From Fragilariopsis cylindrus CCMP1102 (Eukaryota; Bacillariophyta; Bacillariophyceae; Bacillariales; Bacillariaceae): a DNA stretch of 64,000 nt. The DNA lies in assembly GCA_900095095.1 (NCBI GenBank), contig FMBT01000438.1, positions 43,601 through 107,600 of the forward strand. Direction: 5' to 3'. Positions 21,235-32,539 of this stretch are shown piece after piece (the stretch's first letter is position 1; every line of letters starts with the position of its first letter). Both the position numbers and the translations under genes were made by a program. The notes under the pieces were generated by a model, which was not told the DNA's origin, did no database searches, and saw only the letters and a list, made by a program, of their open reading frames with translations.

Positions 21235-21969
21235 ATGATGCTTTTTCAACAAACGATGCTCAACTCTACTATTGAACCAATTGCCATTCGTCCATCTTTC
21301 ACCAAGAGCGGCGGCGGCGGTGCACATCGACGTACTGTGAACTTTTCTTCTTCGACAAAGAAAGAATCATCTAGCCGACATCAAGAGATGAATCAACAGC
21401 AGCAGCAGCAGCAGCAGCAATCTGGTGTAAAACGATCACACTCACATTCTGTGCCAATACCAAATAATGCTTTTCATTGTAAAAAAGCATATGAAGAAAA
21501 GTTAACTGCTGATGAACAAATGGCAGATGAACGTGATTTTATCTTTTATGCACGTTTAGTTAGTGGTATATCAGAACGAAGAGCTTCGTCAGGTACCGAT
21601 CGAAGGTGTAACAATCGTTATAATGAAGAAACTGATCGTTGCTTAACACATATCATTCAAACAAGACATTATAATACTGAAGAACAACAAGGTCAAGATC
21701 AACAACACGAACAGCAACAAAGTGTTGCGGGTGGTGGTGTTCTTATTGAAGAACAAGGAGGAGGATACTATCTTGGTAAAGACAATGCTTGTTGTAATAC
21801 GTATTCATTGGCTTCCTCTTCGAATTCATCTTCCTCAAGTTCATCATCGTATTCTTCTTCTTCTACCTATCAACAAGACTTTGATAATCAAGATCAACAT
21901 GAACACAACGATATCGATGGTGATTCATACGAAGGTGATAATGAATGTATCTTTGAGCTTGAACTGTAA
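21235..21969 (+). CDS. Unknown protein, paralogue of 23846 gene
   Basis: 244 residues, no known domain. The core (about residues 85-145) reads DEQMADERDFIFYARLVSGI, then NRYNEETDRCLTHIIQTR. The gene at 23846 has DEAEADVRDYLFFSRVVDGI and STNETLLDNIVKSR at matching places, so the two are paralogues. Before the core, both have a basic nuclear-signal-like patch followed by IPI/IPIN. Both end in an acidic stretch closing with an F-[EDF]-L-E-L / DFEL terminus (here ECIFELEL). Outside these blocks the protein is Gln-, Ser- and Asp-rich. It is probably a small regulatory or adaptor protein with short linear motifs; the function is unknown. Confidence 0.68.
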   Translation: MMLFQQTMLNSTIEPIAIRPSFTKSGGGGAHRRTVNFSSSTKKESSSRHQEMNQQQQQQQQQSGVKRSHSHSVPIPNNAFHCKKAYEEKLTADEQMADERDFIFYARLVSGISERRASSGTDRRCNNRYNEETDRCLTHIIQTRHYNTEEQQGQDQQHEQQQSVAGGGVLIEEQGGGYYLGKDNACCNTYSLASSSNSSSSSSSSYSSSSTYQQDFDNQDQHEHNDIDGDSYEGDNECIFELEL

Positions 21970-23845
21970 CTTGTTACTGAGCTGTTCAGATCTACCTCAG
22001 TTTTGATAACCATCTTGAATTTTTTTGAAGCTACATACAACACAATCATACTATGCATAAGACAACACATACTACTACAACTACAATTGCTATGTTATTG
22101 TAGTCAGTATTTCACTCGCTAACATATATATATATATATATCAATATATACACATATATTCATATATAAACTAATAAATAGACTACACACACACATTTAA
22201 ATCATCATTTACTATTCTGAATCTAATTTGCTATTGTACGTCATATTCTATCTATTTATCTATTAACATTGCTAGCTAGTTAGCTACCTCAAAGGTGCAT
22301 ACCACCCCATCTAAAAATCCTTATTGATTGGTAGGTTACTTCGAAGTACAGTACTGAATGATTTGATGTATTAGTAAGCACGGATCAACCAATCAAAAGA
22401 AAAATGCTGAATTTGTTTATTGAAAGGCCAATGAGCACTTCGACTTGACAGCTTTGTGATTGATGATTGATTGGAAAAATGTCGGCGTTATTATTCATCA
22501 CGTGGCTGTCTTGACTTAATTGAAATCAAGCATGCGCATTCCATGCGTTCTAGCAAATCGGCTTAGCCTATTAGAACCATTCAATCGATTACGTCATCGT
22601 TTCAATTGTGTTGATAGCCATTCATTTTCAATTAATTTTTACGATTGCTACTTCGAAGTAGTCAAAGAACAGAGACATGCTTAAGCATGCATTGTTCGTC
22701 GCTTGTTCGCCGGACAAGTTCTTGACACGATAGTTGACTGATAATAAAACTCATCTGACATATAGTATTTGAAATGTTAGAACTGCTTTAATTGAAATAA
22801 AACGCAACAACTCCCGTTCTATTCTTCTTTATTTATTCACGGAGTAAGAATTTTTAAATCAAGTCACGTGTCAAACATGAGAAGTTCTTCAAAGAACACA
22901 CTACCTTACGCACAACCACACGATGCACGACATAGCACAACCACACAATACGACACGAATCAACACACCATAGCCACACATAGGAATTGTGGAAGTCGGT
23001 TCGCACTATTATTTAGGAATTAAACATTATTTAATGCCCTCACATACATTTTCACTGGCTGCCTGCTTATTGAATGGCCAGAAATTGTTGATGGCTCTTG
23101 ATCTACTTGTATTGTATTCGTAGTAAAAGCTGTTAATTACTGTTACGTGATAGACTCCTCGCGAGTATTGATTTCCTTTCCACGATCGTCTGTATGATCA
23201 GCTACTGTATGTCAATTTAGAACGTGTGCCTACTGTATGTAAAACGTGTAAATAATTGCTTACGACGTGATACACGACGCATGTTTCAATTTTTCTTACT
23301 GATCCATTGTTAATTGCATACTGTTTAGGCCTTAGCCCTGAAACTTATAGATTCAATCTTGATTGTTCGAAGATTCATCATTATACGTCTATTTCGCGTG
23401 ATATATCGCGGTGACACCAAAAAGCTGCTTACTTGATGCTCATCTTACTACGGACAAGCACGTTGATTCCACGATTAGCATGGGAACATCAACACGAAAA
23501 TAATTAAATTCAACAATAATAATGAATGAATGAATGGCTATCAGCCCCGCGCGCCAGAATTTTGATAGATTATTAAGTAGATTCGATTTTATTCTCGTCC
23601 GATACTCTGCTTAACCACACGTTTGAAATGAAATGCAAAAGGCCTAATCTCGTTGGGGAGATTCACAAAACTAATACCGTAATTAATTGAGAAGAATCTA
23701 ACAATGCTTGTTTGATGCACGATCAATGCACATGATTCGTTTGTGACCTTTTTATCTTTACCTGTGATACTGAACGGTATTAGTACACAAGGACCGCACA
23801 AACACAGTCATCACTTGCTTCAATCTTCGCAGATAAACTTTAATC
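21970..23845. other. Intergenic between paralogues, 1.9 kb
   Basis: No gene supported. A (TA)n tract lies at about 22124-22141. The palindrome TACTTCGAAGTA occurs twice (about 22337 and 22650). Repeated ACAACCACAC... words lie at about 22910-22985, and several TACTGTATGT copies near 23200-23240. The first part is the 3' flank of the 21235 gene and the last part the promoter of the 23846 gene. Confidence 0.45.
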
Positions 23846-24556
23846 TTGCTTCGATTCGCTCATAAAATCACATCACATCAACATCAACATCACATCAGCA
23901 TCACATCACATCACGAATTAACTAATCAAATAATGATCAACATGCATCTATCAACAAATACCACTATGATGGCAAATACAATGGTAAGCGATCCTTATTC
24001 TCAACAATATTCAGAGAAGTTTACAGGTGATTCGCCGTACCCAACTTCTACTGGTACTACTACCACAAGGGTGATGACGAAGAAGAGACGAAGTATTACA
24101 CAAGCAATTCCTATTAATCGTGAATCAATAATGAAAAAAACAGAATCTGATTATCAAATTGCACAAGATGAAGCAGAAGCTGATGTAAGAGATTATTTAT
24201 TCTTTTCAAGAGTTGTGGATGGTATTGCACGTCAAAATTCTTTATTAAAAGATGATTCTTATTTAAAATCAACCAACGAAACTCTTCTTGATAATATTGT
24301 GAAGTCACGTCAAAATATTATTCAACAACAACAACAGTACGAAGAAGATGATCAGTATGCGTACTACTATCACAACAACACTACCATGGCAACAGACTTG
24401 AAGATTGTTTCACCGGCGACGAATCATCGCAACATAATTGAAACTGATTTTTCCTTCTCACCAGAACAAGATGATTACGAATGTAATGAACATGATTGCG
24501 AATGCAGTGAACATGATGATGATGATGATGAAGGGGTGTTTGATTTCGAACTATAG
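23846..24556 (+). CDS. Unknown protein, paralogue of 21235 gene
   Basis: The frame begins in a repetitive CATCAACATCAC stretch, so the true start is probably MINMHLSTNTTMMANTM (ATG at 23933) rather than the upstream codon. A basic patch (KKRRSITQAIPIN) precedes the shared core DEAEADVRDYLFFSRVVDGI and SLLKDDSYLKSTNETLLDNIVKSR. A Gln/Asp-rich tail ends in NEHDCECSEHDDDDDEGVFDFEL. Core, order of motifs and C-terminal acidic-FEL ending match the gene at 21235, so this is a direct duplication with strong divergence elsewhere. The Cys/His-Asp repeats (CNEHDCECSEHD) near the end are specific to this copy. Confidence 0.68.
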   Translation: MLRFAHKITSHQHQHHISITSHHELTNQIMINMHLSTNTTMMANTMVSDPYSQQYSEKFTGDSPYPTSTGTTTTRVMTKKRRSITQAIPINRESIMKKTESDYQIAQDEAEADVRDYLFFSRVVDGIARQNSLLKDDSYLKSTNETLLDNIVKSRQNIIQQQQQYEEDDQYAYYYHNNTTMATDLKIVSPATNHRNIIETDFSFSPEQDDYECNEHDCECSEHDDDDDEGVFDFEL

Positions 24557-26752
24557 AGTCGAGTCAGGCTTTTCCTTCACCGCTTCACTTCTCATTTTTC
24601 TTTCTACATAGAGTATTATATATTGCACACGCATTGCAATATATTCACATTTCATAGATTCATATACATTCACAATTTTCTACTATATCTATCAGATACA
24701 CATTTTATCTATACATCATATACCATTATAAAACTAAAATAGAACAACACAATTTTTGAAATCAAATATTACTACTCCTAGTCTATACTAGCTTATATTC
24801 TATTTGTTTAGTTTACTACAGTATCATCACAACTTTTTTCGTGCTGTTCTTGTCCTTGATCTACTCTGCTGCTACTGTACTCCCGTTACACAAGTCCTTC
24901 TCATTTCACTTGAACCAATTTCAAATTAGATTCTCATTATTGATACGATTGATTTGCGTTGATGTGAAAAATGAAGCAAACGTCATCGTCTTACTTCTGT
25001 ACTAAAAAAGGAAGCAAGAAAGCCAAACCCAAATACTACAGTATAGTAGATAATCAATCAGACAATAGTTGACTCGAGTTTCTACTACTAGACACATTCA
25101 CGGCTTACTATAATTTTAGTGGCCATAGTAAATTCCAAAAAAGGTGGAACGCGAAATAAGAAAATCTCATTTCATGATGGGCAGCGAATTATTGTTACAG
25201 TCAGTATGTGGGATTGGAAGTTTTATTGTTCCTTGCCTTCAACTTTTGAAGGAAAAGAAACAAGAAGAATGATAACAATAATGCTCGTCGCGCCCATCTC
25301 ATTCTTAACCTCGCCTTTTTTTTTGTGGTTGTCAAGTCAAGTACTGTAGGACCTACAAAAGGCCGATGTATGGTAAAGAAGTTCTTCTTTTACTATCATC
25401 ATACTTCTAGCATGTGTCCCTCACGCTTTTGGCGAAGCGTTGACTTTCTTTGGCCTTGTTTTAACACTTCACGTGACTGAATGGTGGTGACGTCATCTAT
25501 GAAAAAACTTTAAGGCCTAACCACGAATGAATCGAAATGAATCTTCAAAAAATTGTTTTTGAAGTTCTTGATGTTTATTGTTTATTACAAATCTTCTACT
25601 ATTGTAACAAACAACAATCAGAAGTTGACACAACACTGCACTCACAGCGCAGATTCGATTGATTCCTTCAGAGTAGTTTGCCATGGCTGATTCATTCGTT
25701 AACATCAGGAATATCTGTTTTATTGCTAATATTGATACTTCTTTTTCCACTCACACTCTGCTATGCTCTGACACAACTCAACTTTAGTTTTTAATATTAC
25801 TGTTGTTTGTCTTCTCTCCAAGGTAACATTCACTATCATCCAATTCATCCATGATAAACCTACATGATGTCTAGTCTAGCAACATATACCTTGAATATGA
25901 GTAGGGGATTATTTAATTAGGTGGCACTGCTTCCATTGTGTTCTTTTGTACACACTATTCACCGCACCACTGCACCATCACCGCATACATATAACTTGAT
26001 GACCTATCATCGTGCATCGCCTATGTATGATGAGCCGTCTGCTAGCTCACATCAATCCATTGTTATATGAGGTATGTTTATTCATTAATGAACTGGGAGT
26101 GTAATGATGCTGTCATCATCACAAGTAGTATTATAGTACTACTAGTAGCAGTTGCAGTATTAGTGATGTGCTTTCTGAATAATTTCTAGTTGTTCGCGCA
26201 AAAATAATAGTGTTATCTACCATTGTTGCTGTTGTTGTTGTTTTAAATTTACAACCTAAAAATAACAACAACACATTTTGTCTGTTTGTCAAACAACACC
26301 CAACCACATTATTTGACTATGGGGTCTGCGATTAGATTCTGTCTGTTTTTTTTATAGGATATTACATAACATGTGCTGTCTTATTACGATAGATATGACC
26401 AGTTTCGCAGTCTAGACCCCAAAAAAGGATGGTTGAATGAAAACCTGAGGAGATGAGGAGCCGAGAGTCGAGTGATGTACAGTATATTAAGTTAGAAGCA
26501 AAGGACGATGTATGGCTCGTAGACGTGTAAGTATGCATAGAACATACTAAAGAATCTCAGCCATACATAAAAAAATATATCTACTAGTTCTTCTTCACAA
26601 CACTGACTATCCACGTTTGAAAATAAATCATAAAAAAATAAATGCGTTAAAAATCTCTTTTTCATAAAACGACTGCAGCACAAATAATAATAGAGAAGGC
26701 AACTAACAGCAACAGCCGACGACAGCCGACAGCCAACAAAACCAACAGCCAA
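24557..26752. other. Intergenic, 2.2 kb without a supported gene
   Basis: Open frames at 25119-25349 and 25517-25750 show no domain, good start or codon pattern. TACTGTA words occur near 24874, 25037 and 25341. The final part is the promoter of the JmjC gene. Confidence 0.4.
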
Positions 26753-27574
26753 ATGACATTTGTAGTGTCAGCATTAATATCGTCATCGTCAACGTTATCG
26801 GAAACGGAAACGGCAACGTCACAGCCATCATCGTCATCATCATCTTCAGTAAAACGATCTTCTTCTTCTATTAGTAAGGGACGACAAGTATCATTAATAG
26901 ACGAAGAAACGAAACATTCCAAACGAAGAAGACAGAACAAGAAGGGACTTCGACGGTGCATTTTTTCTTTTACTTTTACATTGCTGTTGATTTGGATTAT
27001 ATATATATGTCTATTAATTGGTAGTAAAGACGACAAATTAGTAGTGCTGATAATAAATAATAATAAATCTGCTGCTAGTAGTAGTCTCAATAGTATCCAC
27101 CTCGATCATGATAATGATAATGCGTCTGATACTAATACTACTACTATAAGAATAAATAATAATCGACTGAGACGAAAAAAACAACAACAACAGCAGCAGC
27201 AGCAACAGATCCTACCACTGCTGCTGCAGCATGATTCACTACCGGTATTATTACCGCTAATAATAATACAAATACCAATACCACTACTACCACCTGTACC
27301 GAATGCTACAAATTATCAGGAACGTGTGGACTATTATATCAAGCAATTAAAGGATCTAGATAATTCTATAGTAAACAATACTGAAAAACAAGTTGCTTCT
27401 ACTACTGCTTTTACTACTACTATGAATATTCATCCACCTTTATTGAATTGGATCTTGGCAGAGAAGAAGAAAAAAAGAAGAAGGGAGCGTACCGGTATTA
27501 TATACGATAGTAGTAGTGATAAGAAGAAGAACAAAAATCAGAATCAGATTCAACAAAATCAGAATCGGAGTAAG

Positions 27575-27617
<43 letters not shown>

Positions 27618-29358
27618 CGTTATCGACGATACGTGGTGGTGGTCGTCGTCGTAATAATAGACGACAACAACAAAGTCAAGATAGAAAACCATCAATATCC
27701 TTTGGTAGACACGGTCCTTTCTTTCGTGTGAGTCGTCTTCGTCTTAGTCATAGTAGTCATAGTACTAGTAATAGGAGTCATCAAGATAATACAACTATTA
27801 TGGCATGGCGTACAGAATGGGATTCTATAATTGTTCGTAATAATTACATTAATGGTGAAGATAAGGAAGAAGAAAACAACACAAGAAGTAAAATAAGAAT
27901 CAAATCAAATATTGATTATACGAATAGTGGTGAAAAGGATAATGATGTCATTTATGAATATCCCAAAAAACAATATGTACCACCATTCAATGGAGGATAT
28001 CCGAAATTAGAATCATTACAAGATCTATTCCATCGATGGCCACAAGATTCTGATTTGTATGACAACAATGACAATAACAATGACAATCATCATTCTAAAA
28101 CTAACAATGATGATCGCAGGACATTTCATGAAACATTACAACATTTTGATTATACTATCAAGAAAGATCGTGAGGCTGCAGTATTATATCGTTCCAAACA
28201 TTTACCATTTAAAGTCATTAATGTACCGGTGTTACTGAATGCCAAAACAAAATGGGAAAATGATACATATATATCGAAACAATTTGATGATTTGTCCTTA
28301 AAATATAAACGACCAAATGGTAAATGTCAAGAATCACGTACCAACTTTTTCTCATTCTTTAATTCCAAGACATGGAATATCGTCTCCAATAGTAATAACG
28401 ATGATAATAGTAACAGTAACAGTAATACTGATGATGATGCTTTATTAGATAATAATAATATCAATAGTTATGATATGGGATTACCACCCACAAGAAATAA
28501 TGATTATACCTTTGAAGAATTTTCAAATCATGCCAAGTATGCCGATTATACAAAATTACATCCATTCCAACCACATTTTTATTATCAAGCTTTACGGATA
28601 AAGAAGAAAAATATATCAACACAAATGAAAAACAAAGTAGTGAAAACGAAAAAAAGTCATTTATCAGTCGTGATTTATATCCAGAATTTAGTACATCCCT
28701 TCAAAAAACATTTCTAATACCGAATCCGGAACAAGTTACAAATAGTAATATACAATGTCGATTTGGTGAACGTGGTATTGTCAGTGCCATCCATTATGAT
28801 GTGGGTGATAATATAATTGGTATAATATATGGTGCCAAACGATATATACTAGTACCACCCAATCAATGTTCAAATTTACAATCCATCATCACAAATAGTG
28901 ATCATCCGTTACATCGACATTCACCAATTAATTTTGGGAATTTAAAAAAATATAATCATATAAATGATGCTAGTGCTAGTGCTAGTAGTAGTAGCACTAC
29001 TACTACAAGTAATAATAATACTCTGCCATCAAATAATGATGAAGATGAACAACAACAACAACAACAACAGTATTACAATAATGTAAATATCGAACAAAAT
29101 TTACTAAATACTATTAGTTCAAATTCCTATGGTATAGAAACTATATTAAAATCTGGTGAAGTATTATTTTTACCATCGTATTGGTTTCATTATATAATTG
29201 GATTACAAAAAAATTCACAATGTAATGTACGATTACATAATCATAGTACTAGTAATAGTGGTGAAGACGAAAACGATGACGAGGAAGATGCAAATGAAAA
29301 TGAAAATGAGAACTTTGAATTTGGTGGACGTATTGATGTTTCTTCAGAACGTTGTTAA
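26753..29358 (+). CDS. Membrane-anchored JmjC/cupin-8 oxygenase, frame broken
   Basis: A long N-terminal low-complexity region contains one signal anchor (CIFSFTFTLLLIWIIYICLLIG, about residues 68-90). A JmjC/cupin-8-type domain follows. Its conserved parts are PFKVINVPVLL, HFYYQA, IQCRFGERGIVSAIHYDVGDN with the HxD iron pair, the lysine of GAKRYILVPP, and GEVLFLPSYWFHYIIGL with the distal His. These are the ligands of an Fe(II)/2-oxoglutarate oxygenase. An insertion of about 55 Ser/Thr/Asn/Gln residues separates the two halves of the core. The first frame stops at 28717 and the second begins before 28801; one more T in the TTT run at 28591-28593 joins them through FTDKEEKYINT...FISRDLYPEF. 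The lumenal substrate is unknown. Sequence error is the likely cause of the break. Confidence 0.72.
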
Positions 29359-29376
29359 AAATAATTAGAAGAATGA

Positions 29377-29805
29377 TTAATGAAGTATTGAAGCGTGATC
29401 AGATTGATTCACAAAAAAATGCATGTTTGACGTTGTTGACGACAAGACTGGAAGTAGTGCGACTGGCGTGTCGGTGTTGTCCTGCCAGAAAACTCTTGAA
29501 TTCACGTACGAAAAAAATATGACCAAAGCAATCGTCTTCAAGGATTTGAGTAATCCCAGGCCGTTTGGACCCACAGAAATCAACTGAATAGTACCTTTTC
29601 CCGCTACTAAAGCGTGATGCCCTTTCGGAGAGAGTATGAGAGATGAATGTGGATTAATAGGACGAGATCGATCGACCGGTAAAGACTCCACGATAGCAGT
29701 TTTGTTTTTTGTGTCAGACGTCGTCATATTTTCATCTTGGCCCTTCGCCGTCATCGTCTTTTCACCTGGGCCTTCCTGGGGAGAGAAGGCTACAGTCCTC
29801 TTCAT
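29377..29805 (-). CDS. Possible N-terminal fragment of a WD40 protein
   Basis: From the ATG at 29803-29805 the frame reads MKRTVAFSPQEGPGEK, then an acidic linker, then INPHSSLILSPKGHHALVAGKGTIQLISVGPNGLG. The last part looks like the first blade of a WD40 propeller, similar in layout to WDR24-type proteins (SPxGxxALVAGKxTIxLISV). After GLLKSLKT the sequence no longer looks like a propeller, and no further blades are found to the left. It may be a truncated gene copy or the start of a gene with an undetected intron. The assignment is tentative. Confidence 0.3.
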   Translation of the reverse strand: MKRTVAFSPQEGPGEKTMTAKGQDENMTTSDTKNKTAIVESLPVDRSRPINPHSSLILSPKGHHALVAGKGTIQLISVGPNGLGLLKSLKTIALVIFFSYVNSRVFWQDNTDTPVALLPVLSSTTSNMHFFVNQSDHASILH

Positions 29806-29910
29806 GATGATGAATAGAGTAAGAAATGAGAAACTGTAGGTAATCAACGCCTGCGTGTTATAGCTAGTTCATTTTTAATAGAATATATTCAAATTCAAAA
29901 GACAATAGAG

Positions 29911-30278
29911 CTCTGCCAAAATAAGATTGGTTGGCAAAGTAATGGATCTTATTAAATCAGCATACGAAAGTAAGTGATTGTAATTATTGCCGGGGGTGTC
30001 AAAAATGTCGACGAAATTCATTCGTCCGTCAAGGTTGTGTAGTAATAACGAATGGTATGAGGTTAAGAATAGTGTCGCATCAGAAAAGATTGGATATGTT
30101 TTCCGTGATTTGCTTACAAAAAGATAGTTATTTATCAGGCAGTAAAAGTAAAATAGCAAGAAAGACAATTCAACGACAGCAACAAGAGGTGCAACAACAA
30201 CGATTGCGCAGTACTATGAACGAATTACGCGGACTTACCGAGCACTTGCTCAGTTCACTATTGATTGAGTGCAACTGA
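29911..30278 (+). pseudogene. DUF6824 domain remnant
   Basis: Three short frames on the plus strand match the end of a DUF6824-type domain. KIRLVGKVMDLIKSAYES is like its middle helix. MSTKFIRPSRLCSNNEWYEVKNSVASEK-IGYVFRDLL (30005-30107) resembles the family's GRFL...WYEV...A.EK....LRD. A helical Gln-rich tail (SKIARKTIQRQQQEVQQQRL) ends at 30278. Frame changes occur near 29971 and 30120, and the HPGN part is missing. It is a broken gene copy unlike the full-length genes A and B. Confidence 0.4.
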
Positions 30279-30574
30279 TATCGATGCCAAAAACAATCCT
30301 CATGTCGAATATCTTATACACTACCTTTAATTAAAGCTATGCATATACAACATAACATAATAGATCTAGAAAAAATAATAATTAAAGCTATAATACACAT
30401 AAACAACATAATATAATGAATCTACGCGATACAATAAAAATAACGCTTTGTCTTCATTACCAGGTATTCGTGTGGCGTCTAGCATAAAATATGTTATATG
30501 CAATGATGCGAGAGCTATAGTATAAATCCTGACATTATAAGTACTGTGACAATATAATACTGTATATGTATAGC
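30279..30574. other. Intergenic
   Basis: Downstream flank of copy B. AT-rich with tandem ATAATTAAAGC words. No gene. Confidence 0.4.
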
Positions 30575-32539
30575 TTAGTCAGCGCATGGAACAAAGTTCC
30601 TACCAAAGCATTCTGATGATGACGGTATACACGACGATGACATACTGGTACCACCATCACTATCATTGCCGCTGTCAACACCGTGGGTTTTGTGCCTGTT
30701 GTCATGTTTACCATCAAGAGAGTGGAATAAAAATGTTCCACCATTTTGATTTATAGTAGTAGCAGGTGGGTCAATTACAATCAAACTTCGTTTCCGTGTA
30801 TCGTTACTGTTGCATTCGATTACTTTTCTCTTCTTCTCATCATTATTGCTATTGTTCTGAGCATCAGTAGCCATATTGTTCTGATGTAATATTAATTCTT
30901 GCTGCTTATCCATATATTTTGTTCTTATTACTTCTTGTTGTTGTTGTTTCTTTGAATATTGTCTACGAAATATAGGTTCAATTTTATTGAAAACTACTTT
31001 CTGATCACTTGTAATGTCATCAGGGTGAAGTAATACCCACCAACAATAAGGCATATGACTGCATTGATGCCAATATAGAAAACGACTATCATATTTATGT
31101 TGCATTTCATCCATTATTTCTAATACTAGTTCTTTTTTTTTAGATGACTTACTATTTTCCATTTCATATAGTTGTTTCACTTTAGATTCAATCAAATTCC
31201 GTAACATGTTATTACCAGGATGACTTGTAAATGAATCTCCCTGTTTAAAAAGAATATCATTTTGATATGGAGCTTCAACAATAATACTGTTGGTATTATA
31301 ATTTGCAGTAGCAGTAGTCAGTTTTTCCTGATCTTCAATCATACTACGTAATCTTAACCATTGTTTCATGTAGATAAATTTTATTTTTCCAGTGTAGGTG
31401 ATTGGAATAAATTCTATTGGGATACCATAGTTTTGTAATTTATAGGTAAGTTCGACTGGTGTACCAATATGCAATTTTAATCGTGAACGATTATGTGATC
31501 CAATTACCATTGTTAGAAAACTTCTTCGTAATCTATAAAAGGGTGTATCCGGCGTGCAGACATGGAATGCACTTATTCGGACAGACAGTAACAAGACAGT
31601 GGATGAATCCATTATACCTGCACCCATTATATTTGGATTTTGATGAAATGATGAATCAAACATAATAAAATTGATCAATCCCTTCCGTTGTGTATCAATG
31701 TCATTTCCTATCACCCAAACCGTGTACATTAAGATTTTAAAAAAAACTTGTTTATTTGTATAAAAACCTTCATCGTATGGTATAGCACATATAATCTGTC
31801 GACCGGTACCAGTTCCTCTAACAGGTAATACCTGTAGATAACCTTTACGGAATATTTTTTGTTCCGCAGATGAAAAATCGGATAAACGTATAGGTCTTTC
31901 TAATGCAACCGAACCAAAAAAGCTGTATGCTAATTCTAACCATTTTATCATTCGAAATGCAGATTTTTGTATATCAAATAATTCACACCTTAAAAACCTC
32001 AATCTAAATCCTTTTGAATTTACAAATGCACGTCCTGCTTCTGTATTCTGACTTTGTATGTATGCTGCCTTTTCATATTCTGGTATTTTTGTATCAATTT
32101 CAATTTGTAGTTCATATAGTGATTTATCAATTAAATCAGGTGTTTCATCAATTGCTAAACATTTTACACAATGTATTTCATCTGTTGTGTTATTTGTGCA
32201 CGTAGTACAGTAATAATTAGCGTTTAGATCCGATCCCCAACACAAGAAAAAGTTAGCACAATAATATAACATAATATGGTTGAACGAATGAATGAATGAA
32301 TAAATGAATGAATGTGGACCAAAGTCAATATACTGTACAGCCAGAGAGGTTATTACAGGAAGAAGTATCTTGAAATTATTGAGAATCGAATCGAATCGAA
32401 TGATTCGAATCATCATCAACTTACCTCCAAAATTATTACGATCTTCAAAACTTAATTGATTTAATTCATTTGCTAGTAAAAACTCGTCGTGTTCGTCTAC
32501 TTGATTTGCTGCTGGCGTCGGTGTTGCTGACGGCGTCAT
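30575..32539 (-). CDS. CRAL-TRIO-like + DUF6824 protein, copy B
   Basis: Paralogue of the gene at 11142-13349. Exon 1 (32539-32425) encodes MTPSATPTPAANQVDEHDEF...LNQLSFEDRNNFG. Exon 2 starts at 32181 with DEIHCVKCLAIDETPDLI. The intervening sequence happens to stay open, so a plain ORF would wrongly include about 80 intron codons. The CRAL-TRIO-like part has GRQIICAIPYDEG, INFIMFDSSFHQ, SAFHVCTPDTPFYRLRR, LKLHIGTPVEL and YGIPIEFIPITYTG. The DUF6824 part has FTSHPGNNMLRN and SRFLYWHQ...YCWWVLLH. The tail has GTFLFHSLDG and ends SSSECFGRNFVPCAD. This complete ending shows where copy A should stop. Confidence 0.78.
   Translation of the reverse strand: MTPSATPTPAANQVDEHDEFLLANELNQLSFEDRNNFGGKLMMIRIIRFDSILNNFKILLPVITSLAVQYIDFGPHSFIYSFIHSFNHIMLYYCANFFLCWGSDLNANYYCTTCTNNTTDEIHCVKCLAIDETPDLIDKSLYELQIEIDTKIPEYEKAAYIQSQNTEAGRAFVNSKGFRLRFLRCELFDIQKSAFRMIKWLELAYSFFGSVALERPIRLSDFSSAEQKIFRKGYLQVLPVRGTGTGRQIICAIPYDEGFYTNKQVFFKILMYTVWVIGNDIDTQRKGLINFIMFDSSFHQNPNIMGAGIMDSSTVLLLSVRISAFHVCTPDTPFYRLRRSFLTMVIGSHNRSRLKLHIGTPVELTYKLQNYGIPIEFIPITYTGKIKFIYMKQWLRLRSMIEDQEKLTTATANYNTNSIIVEAPYQNDILFKQGDSFTSHPGNNMLRNLIESKVKQLYEMENSKSSKKKELVLEIMDEMQHKYDSRFLYWHQCSHMPYCWWVLLHPDDITSDQKVVFNKIEPIFRRQYSKKQQQQEVIRTKYMDKQQELILHQNNMATDAQNNSNNDEKKRKVIECNSNDTRKRSLIVIDPPATTINQNGGTFLFHSLDGKHDNRHKTHGVDSGNDSDGGTSMSSSCIPSSSECFGRNFVPCAD
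32182..32424 (-). other. Intron 1 of copy B
   Basis: 243 bp, donor GTAAGT, acceptor ACAACAG, phase 1, at the same codon as the intron of copy A. Intron sequences differ, so the duplication is not recent and was not by retroposition. Confidence 0.75.

Noticed and set aside
27498-27731. Open frames rich in Leu, Tyr, His or Gln opposite or beside the JmjC gene
   Set aside because: Shadow frames created by CAA/TAC trinucleotide repeats.
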